Positions 33,900 to 41,550 of a stretch of DNA of 42,966 nt are shown piece after piece. Position numbers and translations under genes: made by a program. This DNA is from Bacteroidota bacterium (lineage in GTDB: Bacteria; Bacteroidota; Bacteroidia; 2-12-FULL-35-15). The notes under the pieces are model-generated. The model saw only the letters and a list, made by a program, of their open reading frames with translations, was not told where the DNA came from and made no database searches. Numbering within the stretch: the stretch's first letter is position 1; every line of letters begins with the position of its first letter. The stretch spans positions 1 through 42,966 of the forward strand of contig CANJPX010000026.1 in NCBI GenBank assembly GCA_947476185.1, written 5' to 3'.

Positions 33900-34079
33900 A
33901 CAAAATTTAGACTAGCATAATCTGATATAATGCAGACATGCTATTTTTTTTCACAATAAAATTTGGGAGTAAAACAGAAGTATAATGTATTTTAAATCAG
34001 CAAGTTGGGTAGCTTATTTGATTGCCAAAAATGAATAGGGTTGTTGATAAATAATTGATCTTTTAATGAACCGAACTGA

Positions 34080-35579
34080 TCAATTTGAATCCATATTATA
34101 CAATTTTTTGTATTTCGTGGTTGCGTAGTCCATAAAGTACTTGAAATTTAATTTTTCTCCGGTAATTTCAATGCACAATTCTTCTGCTGAATAATATTTT
34201 CCGAAGCGGTGAACTTTTTCTCTTAACCAATCTAATAAAGGTTTCATATTGCCTTTTTCAATTTCAATTTCCAATCCGCTTATTTCCTTTTTTGCTTGTG
34301 CGAAAAATTGTGCAGCATAAAAGCTGCCAAGGGAATATGTCGGGAAATAGCCGAAACTGCCATGGCTCCAATGTATGTCCTGCAATACACCTTTTGTATC
34401 ATTTGGAACGTCTATTCCAAGATATTCTTTATATTTTTTGTTCCAATAAGATGGAAGGTCTTTCACTTCTATCGTGCCTTCTATTAATGCCTTTTCAATT
34501 TCAAATCGTATTAAAACATGGAAATGGTAGGTAAGTTCATCAGCGGAAGTCCTTATCAATGATGGTTTTACAATGTTCATTGCTTTGTAAAAATCTTCGA
34601 ATGTTATTGATCCTAGATTCTCAGAAAACGTTTGTTGAAGCATTTTGAAGTTGGCTTTCCAATAAGATAAACTTCTACCCACATTGTTTTCCCAAAGTCG
34701 TGATTGCGATTCATGAATTCCTAATGAGATATATTCTCCGGAAGGTAAACCGTATTCTTCAGGAGGTAGTCCTTGTTCATATAGGGCATGTCCGCCTTCA
34801 TGGATGCAACTCCAGATCATTTCGTTCAGATCATTTTCATTGATACGCGTGGTAACACGGACATCCTGAGCACTAAAATTAGTTGTGAACGGATGTGAGG
34901 ATGCGTCCTGGCGCCCGGCATCGAAATCATATCCCATTTGTTTCAAAAGATCCAATCCAAATTGCCATTGCTTTTGTTTATCGTAATCCAGGAACATAAA
35001 ATGGTCCTTGTTCTGCGTCTTTGCAGCGATCTGTTTTACAAAAGTTACTAATTGGTTCCTGACATCAGAAAATAATATTTCCAGATCAGCTGTTTTTGCC
35101 CCTGGTTCATATTGATTCAGAAGTGCATCATATGGATGAGAAAAAGTTCCTAATAGTTTGCATTCTTCACGTTTTAACTTCAGGAGTTTTTCCAGGAATG
35201 GTGCATATAATTCAAAATTATTCTCAGCCTTTGCTTTTTGCCATGCCTGAAAGGTTTCGGAAATTGTTTTGCTTAATTCCTTAACAAATTCTGTTGAGTA
35301 TTTTTTATTGTCGTTATAGTTTTTAAGGGATTGTTTGATGTTCCGTTTTTCTTTTTCAGTAAGAGCAATATCGGCTGATAAAGCATTTAACAGATCGCCA
35401 AGCTCTTTTGAAGTAGCTAGTTCATGACCGATTCCGGCCAAAGTTGCTAATTGCTGTGCCCGAAATGTGGCACCTTTAGGAGGCATATATGTTTCCTGAT
35501 CCCAATTTAAAACAGCAGAAGCATATTGAATATCTGCTATTTTACGCATTATTCCTTGGTACTCAGAGTAATTACTCAT
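34080..35579 (-). CDS. M32-family metallocarboxypeptidase (carboxypeptidase Taq type)
   Basis: 499 aa, cytoplasmic (no signal peptide). Zinc motif HEGGH at 260-264 with Glu290 in IHESQSRLWEN as third ligand, both M32 signatures; further blocks are DQETYMPP (27-34), RTSADELTYHFHV and DIHWSHGSFGYFPTYSLG. It trims C-terminal residues from peptides. It follows the DUF423 gene by 36 bp. Confidence 0.95.
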   Translation of the reverse strand: MSNYSEYQGIMRKIADIQYASAVLNWDQETYMPPKGATFRAQQLATLAGIGHELATSKELGDLLNALSADIALTEKEKRNIKQSLKNYNDNKKYSTEFVKELSKTISETFQAWQKAKAENNFELYAPFLEKLLKLKREECKLLGTFSHPYDALLNQYEPGAKTADLEILFSDVRNQLVTFVKQIAAKTQNKDHFMFLDYDKQKQWQFGLDLLKQMGYDFDAGRQDASSHPFTTNFSAQDVRVTTRINENDLNEMIWSCIHEGGHALYEQGLPPEEYGLPSGEYISLGIHESQSRLWENNVGRSLSYWKANFKMLQQTFSENLGSITFEDFYKAMNIVKPSLIRTSADELTYHFHVLIRFEIEKALIEGTIEVKDLPSYWNKKYKEYLGIDVPNDTKGVLQDIHWSHGSFGYFPTYSLGSFYAAQFFAQAKKEISGLEIEIEKGNMKPLLDWLREKVHRFGKYYSAEELCIEITGEKLNFKYFMDYATTKYKKLYNMDSN

Positions 35580-35615
35580 AAGAGAGTCAATTTAAACTAT
35601 TGATATTTTATTGAA

Positions 35616-36023
35616 TTATTTATTTTTCTTCATCCCTGCAAAGGCCAATAAAATCCAGCCCGTGATAAAGAAAAGTCCCCCGATCGGTGTTATTGGTCCA
35701 AGCCAACGTACATCTGAAAATCCGAAAAGCTTTGCAGTAGTTAATAAATATAAGGAACCTGAAAAAAGTACGATCCCGGCCATGAAACAATAGGCGGCTT
35801 TTGAAATTAGTTTGGCATTAAATTTTTCAATATATAAAGCCAGTATTAATAGCGCTATACTGTGGTAAATTTGGTATCTGGCAGCCGTTTCAAATGCCTG
35901 AAGGTTTGCTTCGGTGATTAAACCTGTTTCTATTTTTGATTTTAAAAAGTGTGCGGCCATTGCTCCTAAAGCAACAGCAATGGCACCTGAAAATCCACTG
36001 AATACTAAAAAACGTTTTTGCAT
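35616..36023 (-). CDS. DUF423 family membrane protein
   Basis: 135 aa with four predicted helices. Family pattern: GFSGAIAVALGAMAAHFLK (8-26), FETAARYQIYHSIALL (44-59), FSGSLYLLTTAK and LGPITPIGGLFFITGWILL (about 107-125). Inner-membrane protein of unknown function. Likely co-transcribed with the M32 peptidase. Confidence 0.93.
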   Translation of the reverse strand: MQKRFLVFSGFSGAIAVALGAMAAHFLKSKIETGLITEANLQAFETAARYQIYHSIALLILALYIEKFNAKLISKAAYCFMAGIVLFSGSLYLLTTAKLFGFSDVRWLGPITPIGGLFFITGWILLAFAGMKKNK

Positions 36024-36199
36024 GAGGCAAAGGTATAAAAAAATGCCTTGAAAAAAATAGAAGCCGATGCTTCCCTGTTATTAAATTCTGAGATCACGCA
36101 TTATTTTTCAAAATTAGTCTTTTTGTTTACGACTGAATACTATACATAAAATTAATAAAATATAATCGTTTGATCAGTGGCTATTTTGCCCTAGCTTAG

Positions 36200-36207
36200 T
36201 ATCTTCG
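36200..36207 (+). promoter_or_regulatory. Candidate -7 element (TATCTTCG) for the saccharopine-dehydrogenase-like gene
   Basis: One mismatch to TAnnTTTG, ending 17 nt before the ATG. Confidence 0.3.
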
Positions 36208-36224
36208 CACCAAATTCGTTTCTT

Positions 36225-37550
36225 ATGAAAAATATTTTAGTCATTGGAGCAGGTCGCTCCGCTTCCTCTCTTATTAATTATTTATTGACACATTCGGTAA
36301 AAGAAAACTGGAATGTAACCGTTGGAGATGTATCGCTGGAGCTGGTAAAACAAAAAACAGCAGGACATATTAATGCGAGAGCTATCCAATTTGATATCAA
36401 TAATGATTTACAGCGGGAAGAAGAAATTAAACGTGCAGATATTGTTATTTCAATGCTTCCGGCATTTATGCATTTGAATGTTGCGAAGGATTGTGTGCGG
36501 TTAAAAAAGAATTTAGCGACGGCATCCTATGTTTCAAAGGAAATGAAAGAACTGGATGGGGAAGCAAAGTCAGCCGGAATTATTTTAATGAATGAAATAG
36601 GTTTGGATCCGGGGATAGACCATGCATCAGCAATGAAAGTGATCGATCATATTCATGGACAAGGTGGAGTGTTAACCTCTTTCAAATCGTATTGCGGTGG
36701 ATTGGTTGCTCCTGAATGCAATGACAACCCTTGGGGATATAAATTTTCCTGGAACCCACGAAATGTAGTTCTTGCCGGACAAGGAACTGCACAGTTTATT
36801 GAAGATGGTGAATATAAATATATTCCATATAATAGTTTGTTTACACAAACTGAAACAATAGAAATTGAGGGGTTTGGAAAATTTGACGCTTATGCAAACC
36901 GTGATTCATTGTCGTATCGGAAATTTTATGACATCGAAAAAATTCCAACCATGCTTCGTGGAACGCTTCGTATGCCGGGCTATTGCAAGGCATGGAATGT
37001 ATTTGTCAAATTAGGTTTGACAGATGATACTTTCAAAATGGAAGCTTCAGAAACATTAACCTATAAACAATTATTAGAAGCGTTTCTTCCGAAAGGAAAA
37101 GCATCTACCAAAGATAAGTTAATTGCTTTTATGGGGGAAGAAATGGATGCTGAAGTGCTCAGTAAAATTGAGTGGTTGGGAATATTTGAGGATAGAATGA
37201 TACGCTTGAAAGATGCCACACCGGCACAAATATTACAGGATCTCTTAGAAGAAAAATGGTTGCTGAAAGAAAATGATAAAGACATGATCGTTATGCAGCA
37301 TCAGTTTCAATATACCTTGAACGGGAAAAATAAGAAGATCATTTCTTCGCTTGTTGTTAAAGGAGAAGATCAGACCTATACGGCAATGGCAAAAACAGTA
37401 GGCCTGCCTCTGGCTATTTCTGCAAAATTAATTCTGCAGGGGAGAATAAAAGCAAGAGGTGTGCTTATTCCAACTACAAAAGAAATCTATGAGCCGGTAT
37501 TAGCAGAGTTGGAAAGCCTTGGAGTGAAGTTTGAAGAGAACGAGTTTTAA
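36225..37550 (+). CDS. Saccharopine dehydrogenase-like oxidoreductase
   Basis: 441 aa. Rossmann motif VIGAGRSASSLINYLL (5-20), then DIVISMLPAFMH, LMNEIGLDPGIDHASAMK (about 124-141) and SYCGGLVAPECNDNPWGYKFSW, all characteristic of the Lys9-type saccharopine dehydrogenase family. The reaction could be saccharopine to glutamate and aminoadipate semialdehyde (lysine breakdown), but many bacterial members act in other pathways such as carboxynorspermidine formation. It stands alone and its stop interlocks with that of trmN6 (shared TTAA, 37547-37550). Confidence 0.9.
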   Translation: MKNILVIGAGRSASSLINYLLTHSVKENWNVTVGDVSLELVKQKTAGHINARAIQFDINNDLQREEEIKRADIVISMLPAFMHLNVAKDCVRLKKNLATASYVSKEMKELDGEAKSAGIILMNEIGLDPGIDHASAMKVIDHIHGQGGVLTSFKSYCGGLVAPECNDNPWGYKFSWNPRNVVLAGQGTAQFIEDGEYKYIPYNSLFTQTETIEIEGFGKFDAYANRDSLSYRKFYDIEKIPTMLRGTLRMPGYCKAWNVFVKLGLTDDTFKMEASETLTYKQLLEAFLPKGKASTKDKLIAFMGEEMDAEVLSKIEWLGIFEDRMIRLKDATPAQILQDLLEEKWLLKENDKDMIVMQHQFQYTLNGKNKKIISSLVVKGEDQTYTAMAKTVGLPLAISAKLILQGRIKARGVLIPTTKEIYEPVLAELESLGVKFEENEF

Positions 37551-38260
37551 AAAGCCAAATAATAATCTTTAGTCAATTCCTTATATTCATCAGTATAGGA
37601 ATGTCTTTCATCTTTTTCGATGATAATGGTGCTTTCCGAAAAAGTACGTTGAATAAATTCAAAGCGCATCATCAGCCGCTTTTCAGGTTTATCGGTACGT
37701 GTGATGATACGTGTGAGTTTTGTAAGAAATAATTTATTTTTTTCGGCTTCCTCTCGGAAGAGTTCACTTTCTTTCGTTGGAAGGATTACATAAAATTTCC
37801 CATTCGGGTTCAGTAATTTTAATACACCATCTAAGAGATCTTTGAATGGCAATTGGTCGGTATGGCGCGCATTGGTGCGGGACTCTTCCGAAGCCTTTGA
37901 TGAATCAATAAAATAAGGAGGATTGCTTACGATTAGATCATATTTGTGATCACACGCTTTTGCAAATTGCTGAAGTGAAATATGGTGTATCTCTATATTT
38001 TCTTTCCATTTACAATTGTTCACATTTTCAGTTGCTTGAATGAATGCGCCATTATCTATATCTATCGCATCAATACGAGCAGCTGATTTTTGAGCAAGCA
38101 TCATAGCTATTATGCCTGTACCTGTGCCAATATCTAAAATTGTTTTTGCATTGGATGCATTTACCCAGGAGCCTAATAGAACTGCATCAGTGCCTACTTT
38201 CATAGCACACTTGTCTTGTACAACTTGGAACTGTTTAAAAGCGAATATTTGATTCGACAT
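37547..38260 (-). CDS. trmN6: tRNA1(Val) (adenine-37-N6)-methyltransferase-like protein
   Basis: 237 aa class I SAM methyltransferase. It begins FAFKQFQVVQDKCAMKVGTDAVLLG, the TrmN6/YfiC pattern, with the SAM loop ILDIGTGTGIIAMMLAQ (about 43-59) and the N6-adenine catalytic motif IVSNPPYF (about 111-118). It should methylate A37 of tRNA-Val. Single gene, convergent with the saccharopine-dehydrogenase-like gene; no terminator between. Confidence 0.92.
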   Translation of the reverse strand: MSNQIFAFKQFQVVQDKCAMKVGTDAVLLGSWVNASNAKTILDIGTGTGIIAMMLAQKSAARIDAIDIDNGAFIQATENVNNCKWKENIEIHHISLQQFAKACDHKYDLIVSNPPYFIDSSKASEESRTNARHTDQLPFKDLLDGVLKLLNPNGKFYVILPTKESELFREEAEKNKLFLTKLTRIITRTDKPEKRLMMRFEFIQRTFSESTIIIEKDERHSYTDEYKELTKDYYLAF

Positions 38261-38369
38261 AAAGGAGTAGAAAACAGTTTGAATTAAATTGCTTACTCTA
38301 TCTATTGTACTATAAAGTTAAACTAATTTTCGTTATAACAATAACAGCCTGTTTAAATTTATGTTAATA

Positions 38370-38936
38370 CTATTCTTCGTCAGTTTCCTTTTCGGTTTCA
38401 TCCACTTCTTTTTTCGAAATATAGATATCGATGAGTCCTTCCGGTGCATTTAGTTCAATGGTCTTAGAGTCTCTGTTGATAGAAATAATAAATTCTTCTT
38501 TTGCAGGGATCAGAATATCATTCTCACCGTGTTTTATTTGAAGAATTGTCTGATGTGGAAAATCAAGCACTTCTGTTATCTTTCCGATCTCACCAAATGT
38601 TTTATCGATTGCAGTAAAGCCTGCAAGTTCGTGAATGTAGAATTTTTTTCCTTTTAACGGAGGTAATGCAGTTAATGGAAGGTAAAGTGATTTTTTGATT
38701 AATTCTTCAGCGCGGTCAATAGAATCTATTCCTTCTAAAGTAACGGTTGCCGTTGTGCCTTTAATTTGAATTTTTTTTATGAAAAAAGGGACAAGTGAAT
38801 TGTTCAGGTCAATAAAAACCGATTCAAGTTTTTTATATCTGCTGCCGTCATCAACATCAAGGATAAATGCTAATTCACCATGATTACCAACTCTTCTGGC
38901 AATATATCCTAAACTAAAGCATTCGTTTTTTGTCAT
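38370..38936 (-). CDS. rimM: Ribosome maturation factor RimM
   Basis: 188 aa. N-terminal RimM domain (FSLGYIARRVGNHGELAFIL, about 7-26) and C-terminal PRC barrel (YIHELAGFTAIDKTFGEIGK and IPAKEEFIISIN), then an acidic, charged tail (about 172-188, Glu/Lys/Asp). It binds S19 and helps 30S head maturation. It starts 9 bp after the DinB-like gene, which separates it from rpsP; the two are usually adjacent. Confidence 0.95.
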   Translation of the reverse strand: MTKNECFSLGYIARRVGNHGELAFILDVDDGSRYKKLESVFIDLNNSLVPFFIKKIQIKGTTATVTLEGIDSIDRAEELIKKSLYLPLTALPPLKGKKFYIHELAGFTAIDKTFGEIGKITEVLDFPHQTILQIKHGENDILIPAKEEFIISINRDSKTIELNAPEGLIDIYISKKEVDETEKETDEE

Positions 38937-38945
38937 AATATGTTC

Positions 38946-39464
38946 TTATAAACTCTTTATAATTTTCAAATGCTCGTAGTGTTGTCGACCGTGCCAAGCA
39001 TATAGAGCTAGCATTTCTTCTAATTTAAATTCTTTATTGTATTCGGGATGAATATATTTTCTTTGAAGATCAGAATCAGTCAGTGTTTTTAATAGGATCG
39101 CCATACGTTGATGAATACCTTCAATCAAATTTAACGAAGTTTGAATAGGAGTATTTTTTCCATCTTCTAAACTCGCCCAAAGATCCTGATTGTAGGGCTT
39201 TATTACTGGTGCATTTTCAGTTAAAGTTAACTTCAAACGAATTAGGGCATTCATATGGCTATCTGCAAGGTGATTGACAATTTGCTTGGCATTCCAACCA
39301 TTTTGGCGATAACTCTTTTCTAAATGTTCAGCGCTGATCGATGCAACCAAAGCGTTTAATTCATTTGGGAATTGCTCAATGATAGCGATGTGTTTTTGAT
39401 TATCGGCAGAAGAATAATTTTTGCCGTATTCAAATTTTCCCTGAGGATATTTTAAATGCTCCAT
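38946..39464 (-). CDS. DinB/YfiT-like putative metal-dependent hydrolase or thiol transferase
   Basis: 172 aa four-helix DinB-superfamily protein. The metal ligands are His65 (NHLADSH) and the pair in WHGRQHYEH near residues 158-162. The opening LKYPQGKFEYGKNY is typical of YfiT-type bacillithiol S-transferases, which also occur in Bacteroidota. The substrate here is unknown. It lies between rpsP (with a terminator in the gap) and rimM (9-bp gap). Confidence 0.87.
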   Translation of the reverse strand: MEHLKYPQGKFEYGKNYSSADNQKHIAIIEQFPNELNALVASISAEHLEKSYRQNGWNAKQIVNHLADSHMNALIRLKLTLTENAPVIKPYNQDLWASLEDGKNTPIQTSLNLIEGIHQRMAILLKTLTDSDLQRKYIHPEYNKEFKLEEMLALYAWHGRQHYEHLKIIKSL

Positions 39465-39482
39465 CGTATAATAGTTTTAACA

Positions 39483-39515
39483 AAAAAGGCATTCTTCGTT
39501 GAAGAATGCCTTTTT
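39483..39515 (-). terminator. Strong terminator between rpsP and the DinB-like gene
   Basis: A 15-bp perfect stem, A5-GGCATTCTTC (39483-39497) against 39501-39515, with a 3-nt loop and flanking A and T tracts; bidirectional form, 19 nt past the rpsP stop. Confidence 0.9.
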
Positions 39516-39533
39516 ATCAATGATGTAAGATGA

Positions 39534-40070
39534 TTAAGCTTCTGCTTGTGGAGCTTCAGCTTCCGGAGTTGGAGTAACTTCAGCAACAGGAGCAGCTTCC
39601 TCAACAGCAGGAGGAGTGTTTTTAGCAGTGATCTTAGCTGCTTTTGCCTCTTTAGCAATAGCTTCTGCAGCCATTCTGTTCTTGTATGCATCTTTCGAAG
39701 CACTCGCTAATTTATCTACTTTACCGGTTACTTTGGTTTCTTTTTCAGAGATCCATTTCGCATATTTTGCATCTGCTTGCTCTTGTGTTAGGGCTCCTTT
39801 AGTAACACCACCTTGTAAGTGATTCATGTACATTACCCCTTTGTAAGAAAGGATAGCGCGACAAGTATCTGTTGGTTGTGCACCTTTGTTTAACCATGAT
39901 AATGCTTTTGCATTGTCAAGGCTAATGGTTGCAGGATTTGTAGTTGGGTTGTACGTACCAATTTTCTCAATAAACTTTCCGTCTCGAGGTGCACGACCAT
40001 CCGCAATTACAATGTGGAAATAAGCCGAAGCTTTTTTACCATGTCTTTGTAATCTAATTTTTGCTGGCAT
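39534..40070 (-). CDS. rpsP: 30S ribosomal protein S16 with long low-complexity tail
   Basis: 178 aa, about twice the core S16 length. Residues 1-80 are the canonical domain (MPAKIRLQRHGKKASAYFHI, DGKFIEKIGTYNP, LDNAKALSWLNKGAQPTDT). The remainder, from about 95, is Lys/Ala-rich helix followed by an Ala/Pro/Glu-rich tail from about 155. Extended S16 tails are known in Bacteroidota. S16 is an assembly protein of the 30S body. Promoter at 40122-40151. Confidence 0.96.
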   Translation of the reverse strand: MPAKIRLQRHGKKASAYFHIVIADGRAPRDGKFIEKIGTYNPTTNPATISLDNAKALSWLNKGAQPTDTCRAILSYKGVMYMNHLQGGVTKGALTQEQADAKYAKWISEKETKVTGKVDKLASASKDAYKNRMAAEAIAKEAKAAKITAKNTPPAVEEAAPVAEVTPTPEAEAPQAEA

Positions 40071-40121
40071 TGTTTTTTGTTTAAATGATTATTAATTGTT
40101 CCCTTTTTTATTTTGGGACAG

Positions 40122-40151
40122 CGAAAGTACGTAATTTTCTTCAATTGCCAA
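40122..40151 (-). promoter_or_regulatory. Promoter of rpsP
   Basis: On the minus strand TTG, exactly 19 nt, TACTTTCG (one mismatch to TAnnTTTG), 51 nt before the ATG. Confidence 0.55.
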
Positions 40152-40455
40152 ACATTTAACTCGTTTTTGGCATTAATAATATCAAATAATCTTCTATCGA
40201 AGGCTCAGAAATATCGAAATACTCATTTTAATTGATTGGTTAGTACTTTAATTCCCAGATAAGAAAAATAAGAAACATGTAGAAAATGCTTTGCCAATAG
40301 AGCTCTTTAGCTCCTAAATTAACACTTTTTATTAAGTGTTTAAAGATTCTCATTTTTGAAGTAAATGGGTCATTTTCTCCTTCTATTGATTATCGAAAAA
40401 TGCAGATGAAAACCATATTTTAAAAGTTAAAATTTCGTTCTCCGAAATTATTTTG

Positions 40456-40463
40456 TAATTTTG
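40456..40463 (+). promoter_or_regulatory. Candidate -7 element (TAATTTTG) for the universal-stress gene
   Basis: Exact TAnnTTTG ending 29 nt before the ATG at 40493; -33 weak. Confidence 0.4.
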
Positions 40464-40492
40464 TTGACTAAATTTTAAAATAAAGCTAAACT

Positions 40493-41311
40493 ATGTCTAT
40501 AACAAATTCCATTTTAGTACCCATTGATTCTACTGAACAAACAATTATTGCTTTAAGCCAATCATATAATCTTGCGAGATTAACTAATTCAAAGATCATC
40601 TTATTGAGCGTAGATGAAGGAAATCATCCTTTAGTTCAAAAGAAATTAGAAGAATTAGCAAAAGATGCTTCAGCGAAATCTGGTCAGCCTGTTGAAACTA
40701 TGGTACGCAAAGGAAATGTGTATGAAGAGATCAATAAAGTTGCAGATGTTCTAAATCCCTTATTTGTAATGATAGGTTTATCATCCAAAATTACATTGGG
40801 GAAGATTATCGGAAAAAATGCATTTAAAATGGTCCGGGAATCAAAACATCCTGTAATTACTATTAGAGGTAAAGTACACCGCGATGGTTGTAAAACTATT
40901 TTATTGCCTTTAGACCTGACAAAAGAAACCCGCGAAAAAGTGAATAAAGCTATTGAATTGGCAAGAGTATTCAGTGCCGACATTCGCGTGATCTCCATCT
41001 TAACTCAGACAGATGAAGAAGCTGAAAACAAATTGATATCTTACTCAAACCAAGTTTGGAAATATATTAAAGATCAGGATGTTCGTTGTACCATCAAAAC
41101 CCTTCGTGGTTCTGATATCCCTCAAATGATCATGGATTATGGTCACGAAGTGGAAGCAGACTTAATCCTTATCATGACAAAAGCTGAATTAAGTATGAAA
41201 GAATTTTTTATTGGAACTGTTGCTCAACGTATCATTAATGAGTCTGATATCCCGGTTTTATCTTTTCGTCCAATGGAAAGAAAAGATACTACAGTGTTTA
41301 ATCCTTATTAA
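40493..41311 (+). CDS. Tandem universal stress protein
   Basis: 272 aa with two Usp domains: 1-125 (SILVPIDSTEQTIIALSQSYNLA to KHPVITIRG) and 130-262 (KTILLPLDLTKETREKVNKAIELA to SDIPVLSFRP). Each begins with the beta1 strand and Asp of the fold. The ATP-binding G-x2-G-x9-G-S/T motif is not clear in either half, so nucleotide binding is doubtful. Role in stress survival is inferred from family. Strong terminator follows. Confidence 0.9.
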   Translation: MSITNSILVPIDSTEQTIIALSQSYNLARLTNSKIILLSVDEGNHPLVQKKLEELAKDASAKSGQPVETMVRKGNVYEEINKVADVLNPLFVMIGLSSKITLGKIIGKNAFKMVRESKHPVITIRGKVHRDGCKTILLPLDLTKETREKVNKAIELARVFSADIRVISILTQTDEEAENKLISYSNQVWKYIKDQDVRCTIKTLRGSDIPQMIMDYGHEVEADLILIMTKAELSMKEFFIGTVAQRIINESDIPVLSFRPMERKDTTVFNPY

Positions 41312-41335
41312 GATAAATTTACCAAGAATATTTCA

Positions 41336-41368
41336 AAACCTCTCAGCAAAAGCCGAGAGGTTTTTTTA
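41336..41368 (+). terminator. Terminator of the universal-stress gene
   Basis: ACCTCTC (41338-41344) pairs with GAGAGGT (41355-41361), followed by a run of seven T. Confidence 0.88.
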
Positions 41369-41504
41369 TTTCATTTTTTTCAACATTCTGTGCAAAAAAA
41401 CAGGACCTCTAGCTACTTTTCCAATCTTATTAACATCCACCGAAAATTACTCTTAAATTGAGTAAATTTACAATCCCTTTATCAAACTAAAGATTACGCA
41501 AAGC

Positions 41505-41550
41505 AAACCAATAAATTTGTGAGCATATAAACCCGTGAACCCATAAAATG
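41505..41550. repeat. Octamer-like array in front of dnaE
   Basis: Degenerate units AAACCAAT, ATATAAAC, CCGTGAAC and CCATAAAA resemble the arrays at 6590-6624 and 24386-24422. It overlaps the dnaE start region. Confidence 0.35.
41512..41519 (+). promoter_or_regulatory. Candidate -7 element (TAAATTTG) for dnaE
   Basis: Exact TAnnTTTG, ending 28 nt before the ATG at 41548; no TTG upstream at the right distance. Confidence 0.35.

Larger units (their letters stand above)
40071..40492. other. 422-bp divergent intergenic region rpsP/universal-stress gene
   Basis: Contains the rpsP promoter (40122-40151), a small hairpin GAGCT-CTTT-AGCTC (40300-40313), a 7-bp stem AACACTT/AAGTGTT (40321-40340) and the -7 box 40456-40463. 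No gene or RNA was recognised. Confidence 0.55.

Noticed and set aside
33858..34079. Possible small gene between pckA and the M32 peptidase
   Set aside because: Only very short frames with early stops; no protein-like sequence.
39452..39703. Minus-strand 83-codon Leu/Lys-rich frame at the end of rpsP
   Set aside because: It is the shifted reading of the Ala/Glu-rich S16 tail; composition is an artefact of GCA/GAA repeats and no start signal is present.
40300..40340. Small hairpins in the rpsP/universal-stress gap as an ncRNA or riboswitch
   Set aside because: Stems of only 5 and 7 bp, no recognised riboswitch core, and no U-tract.
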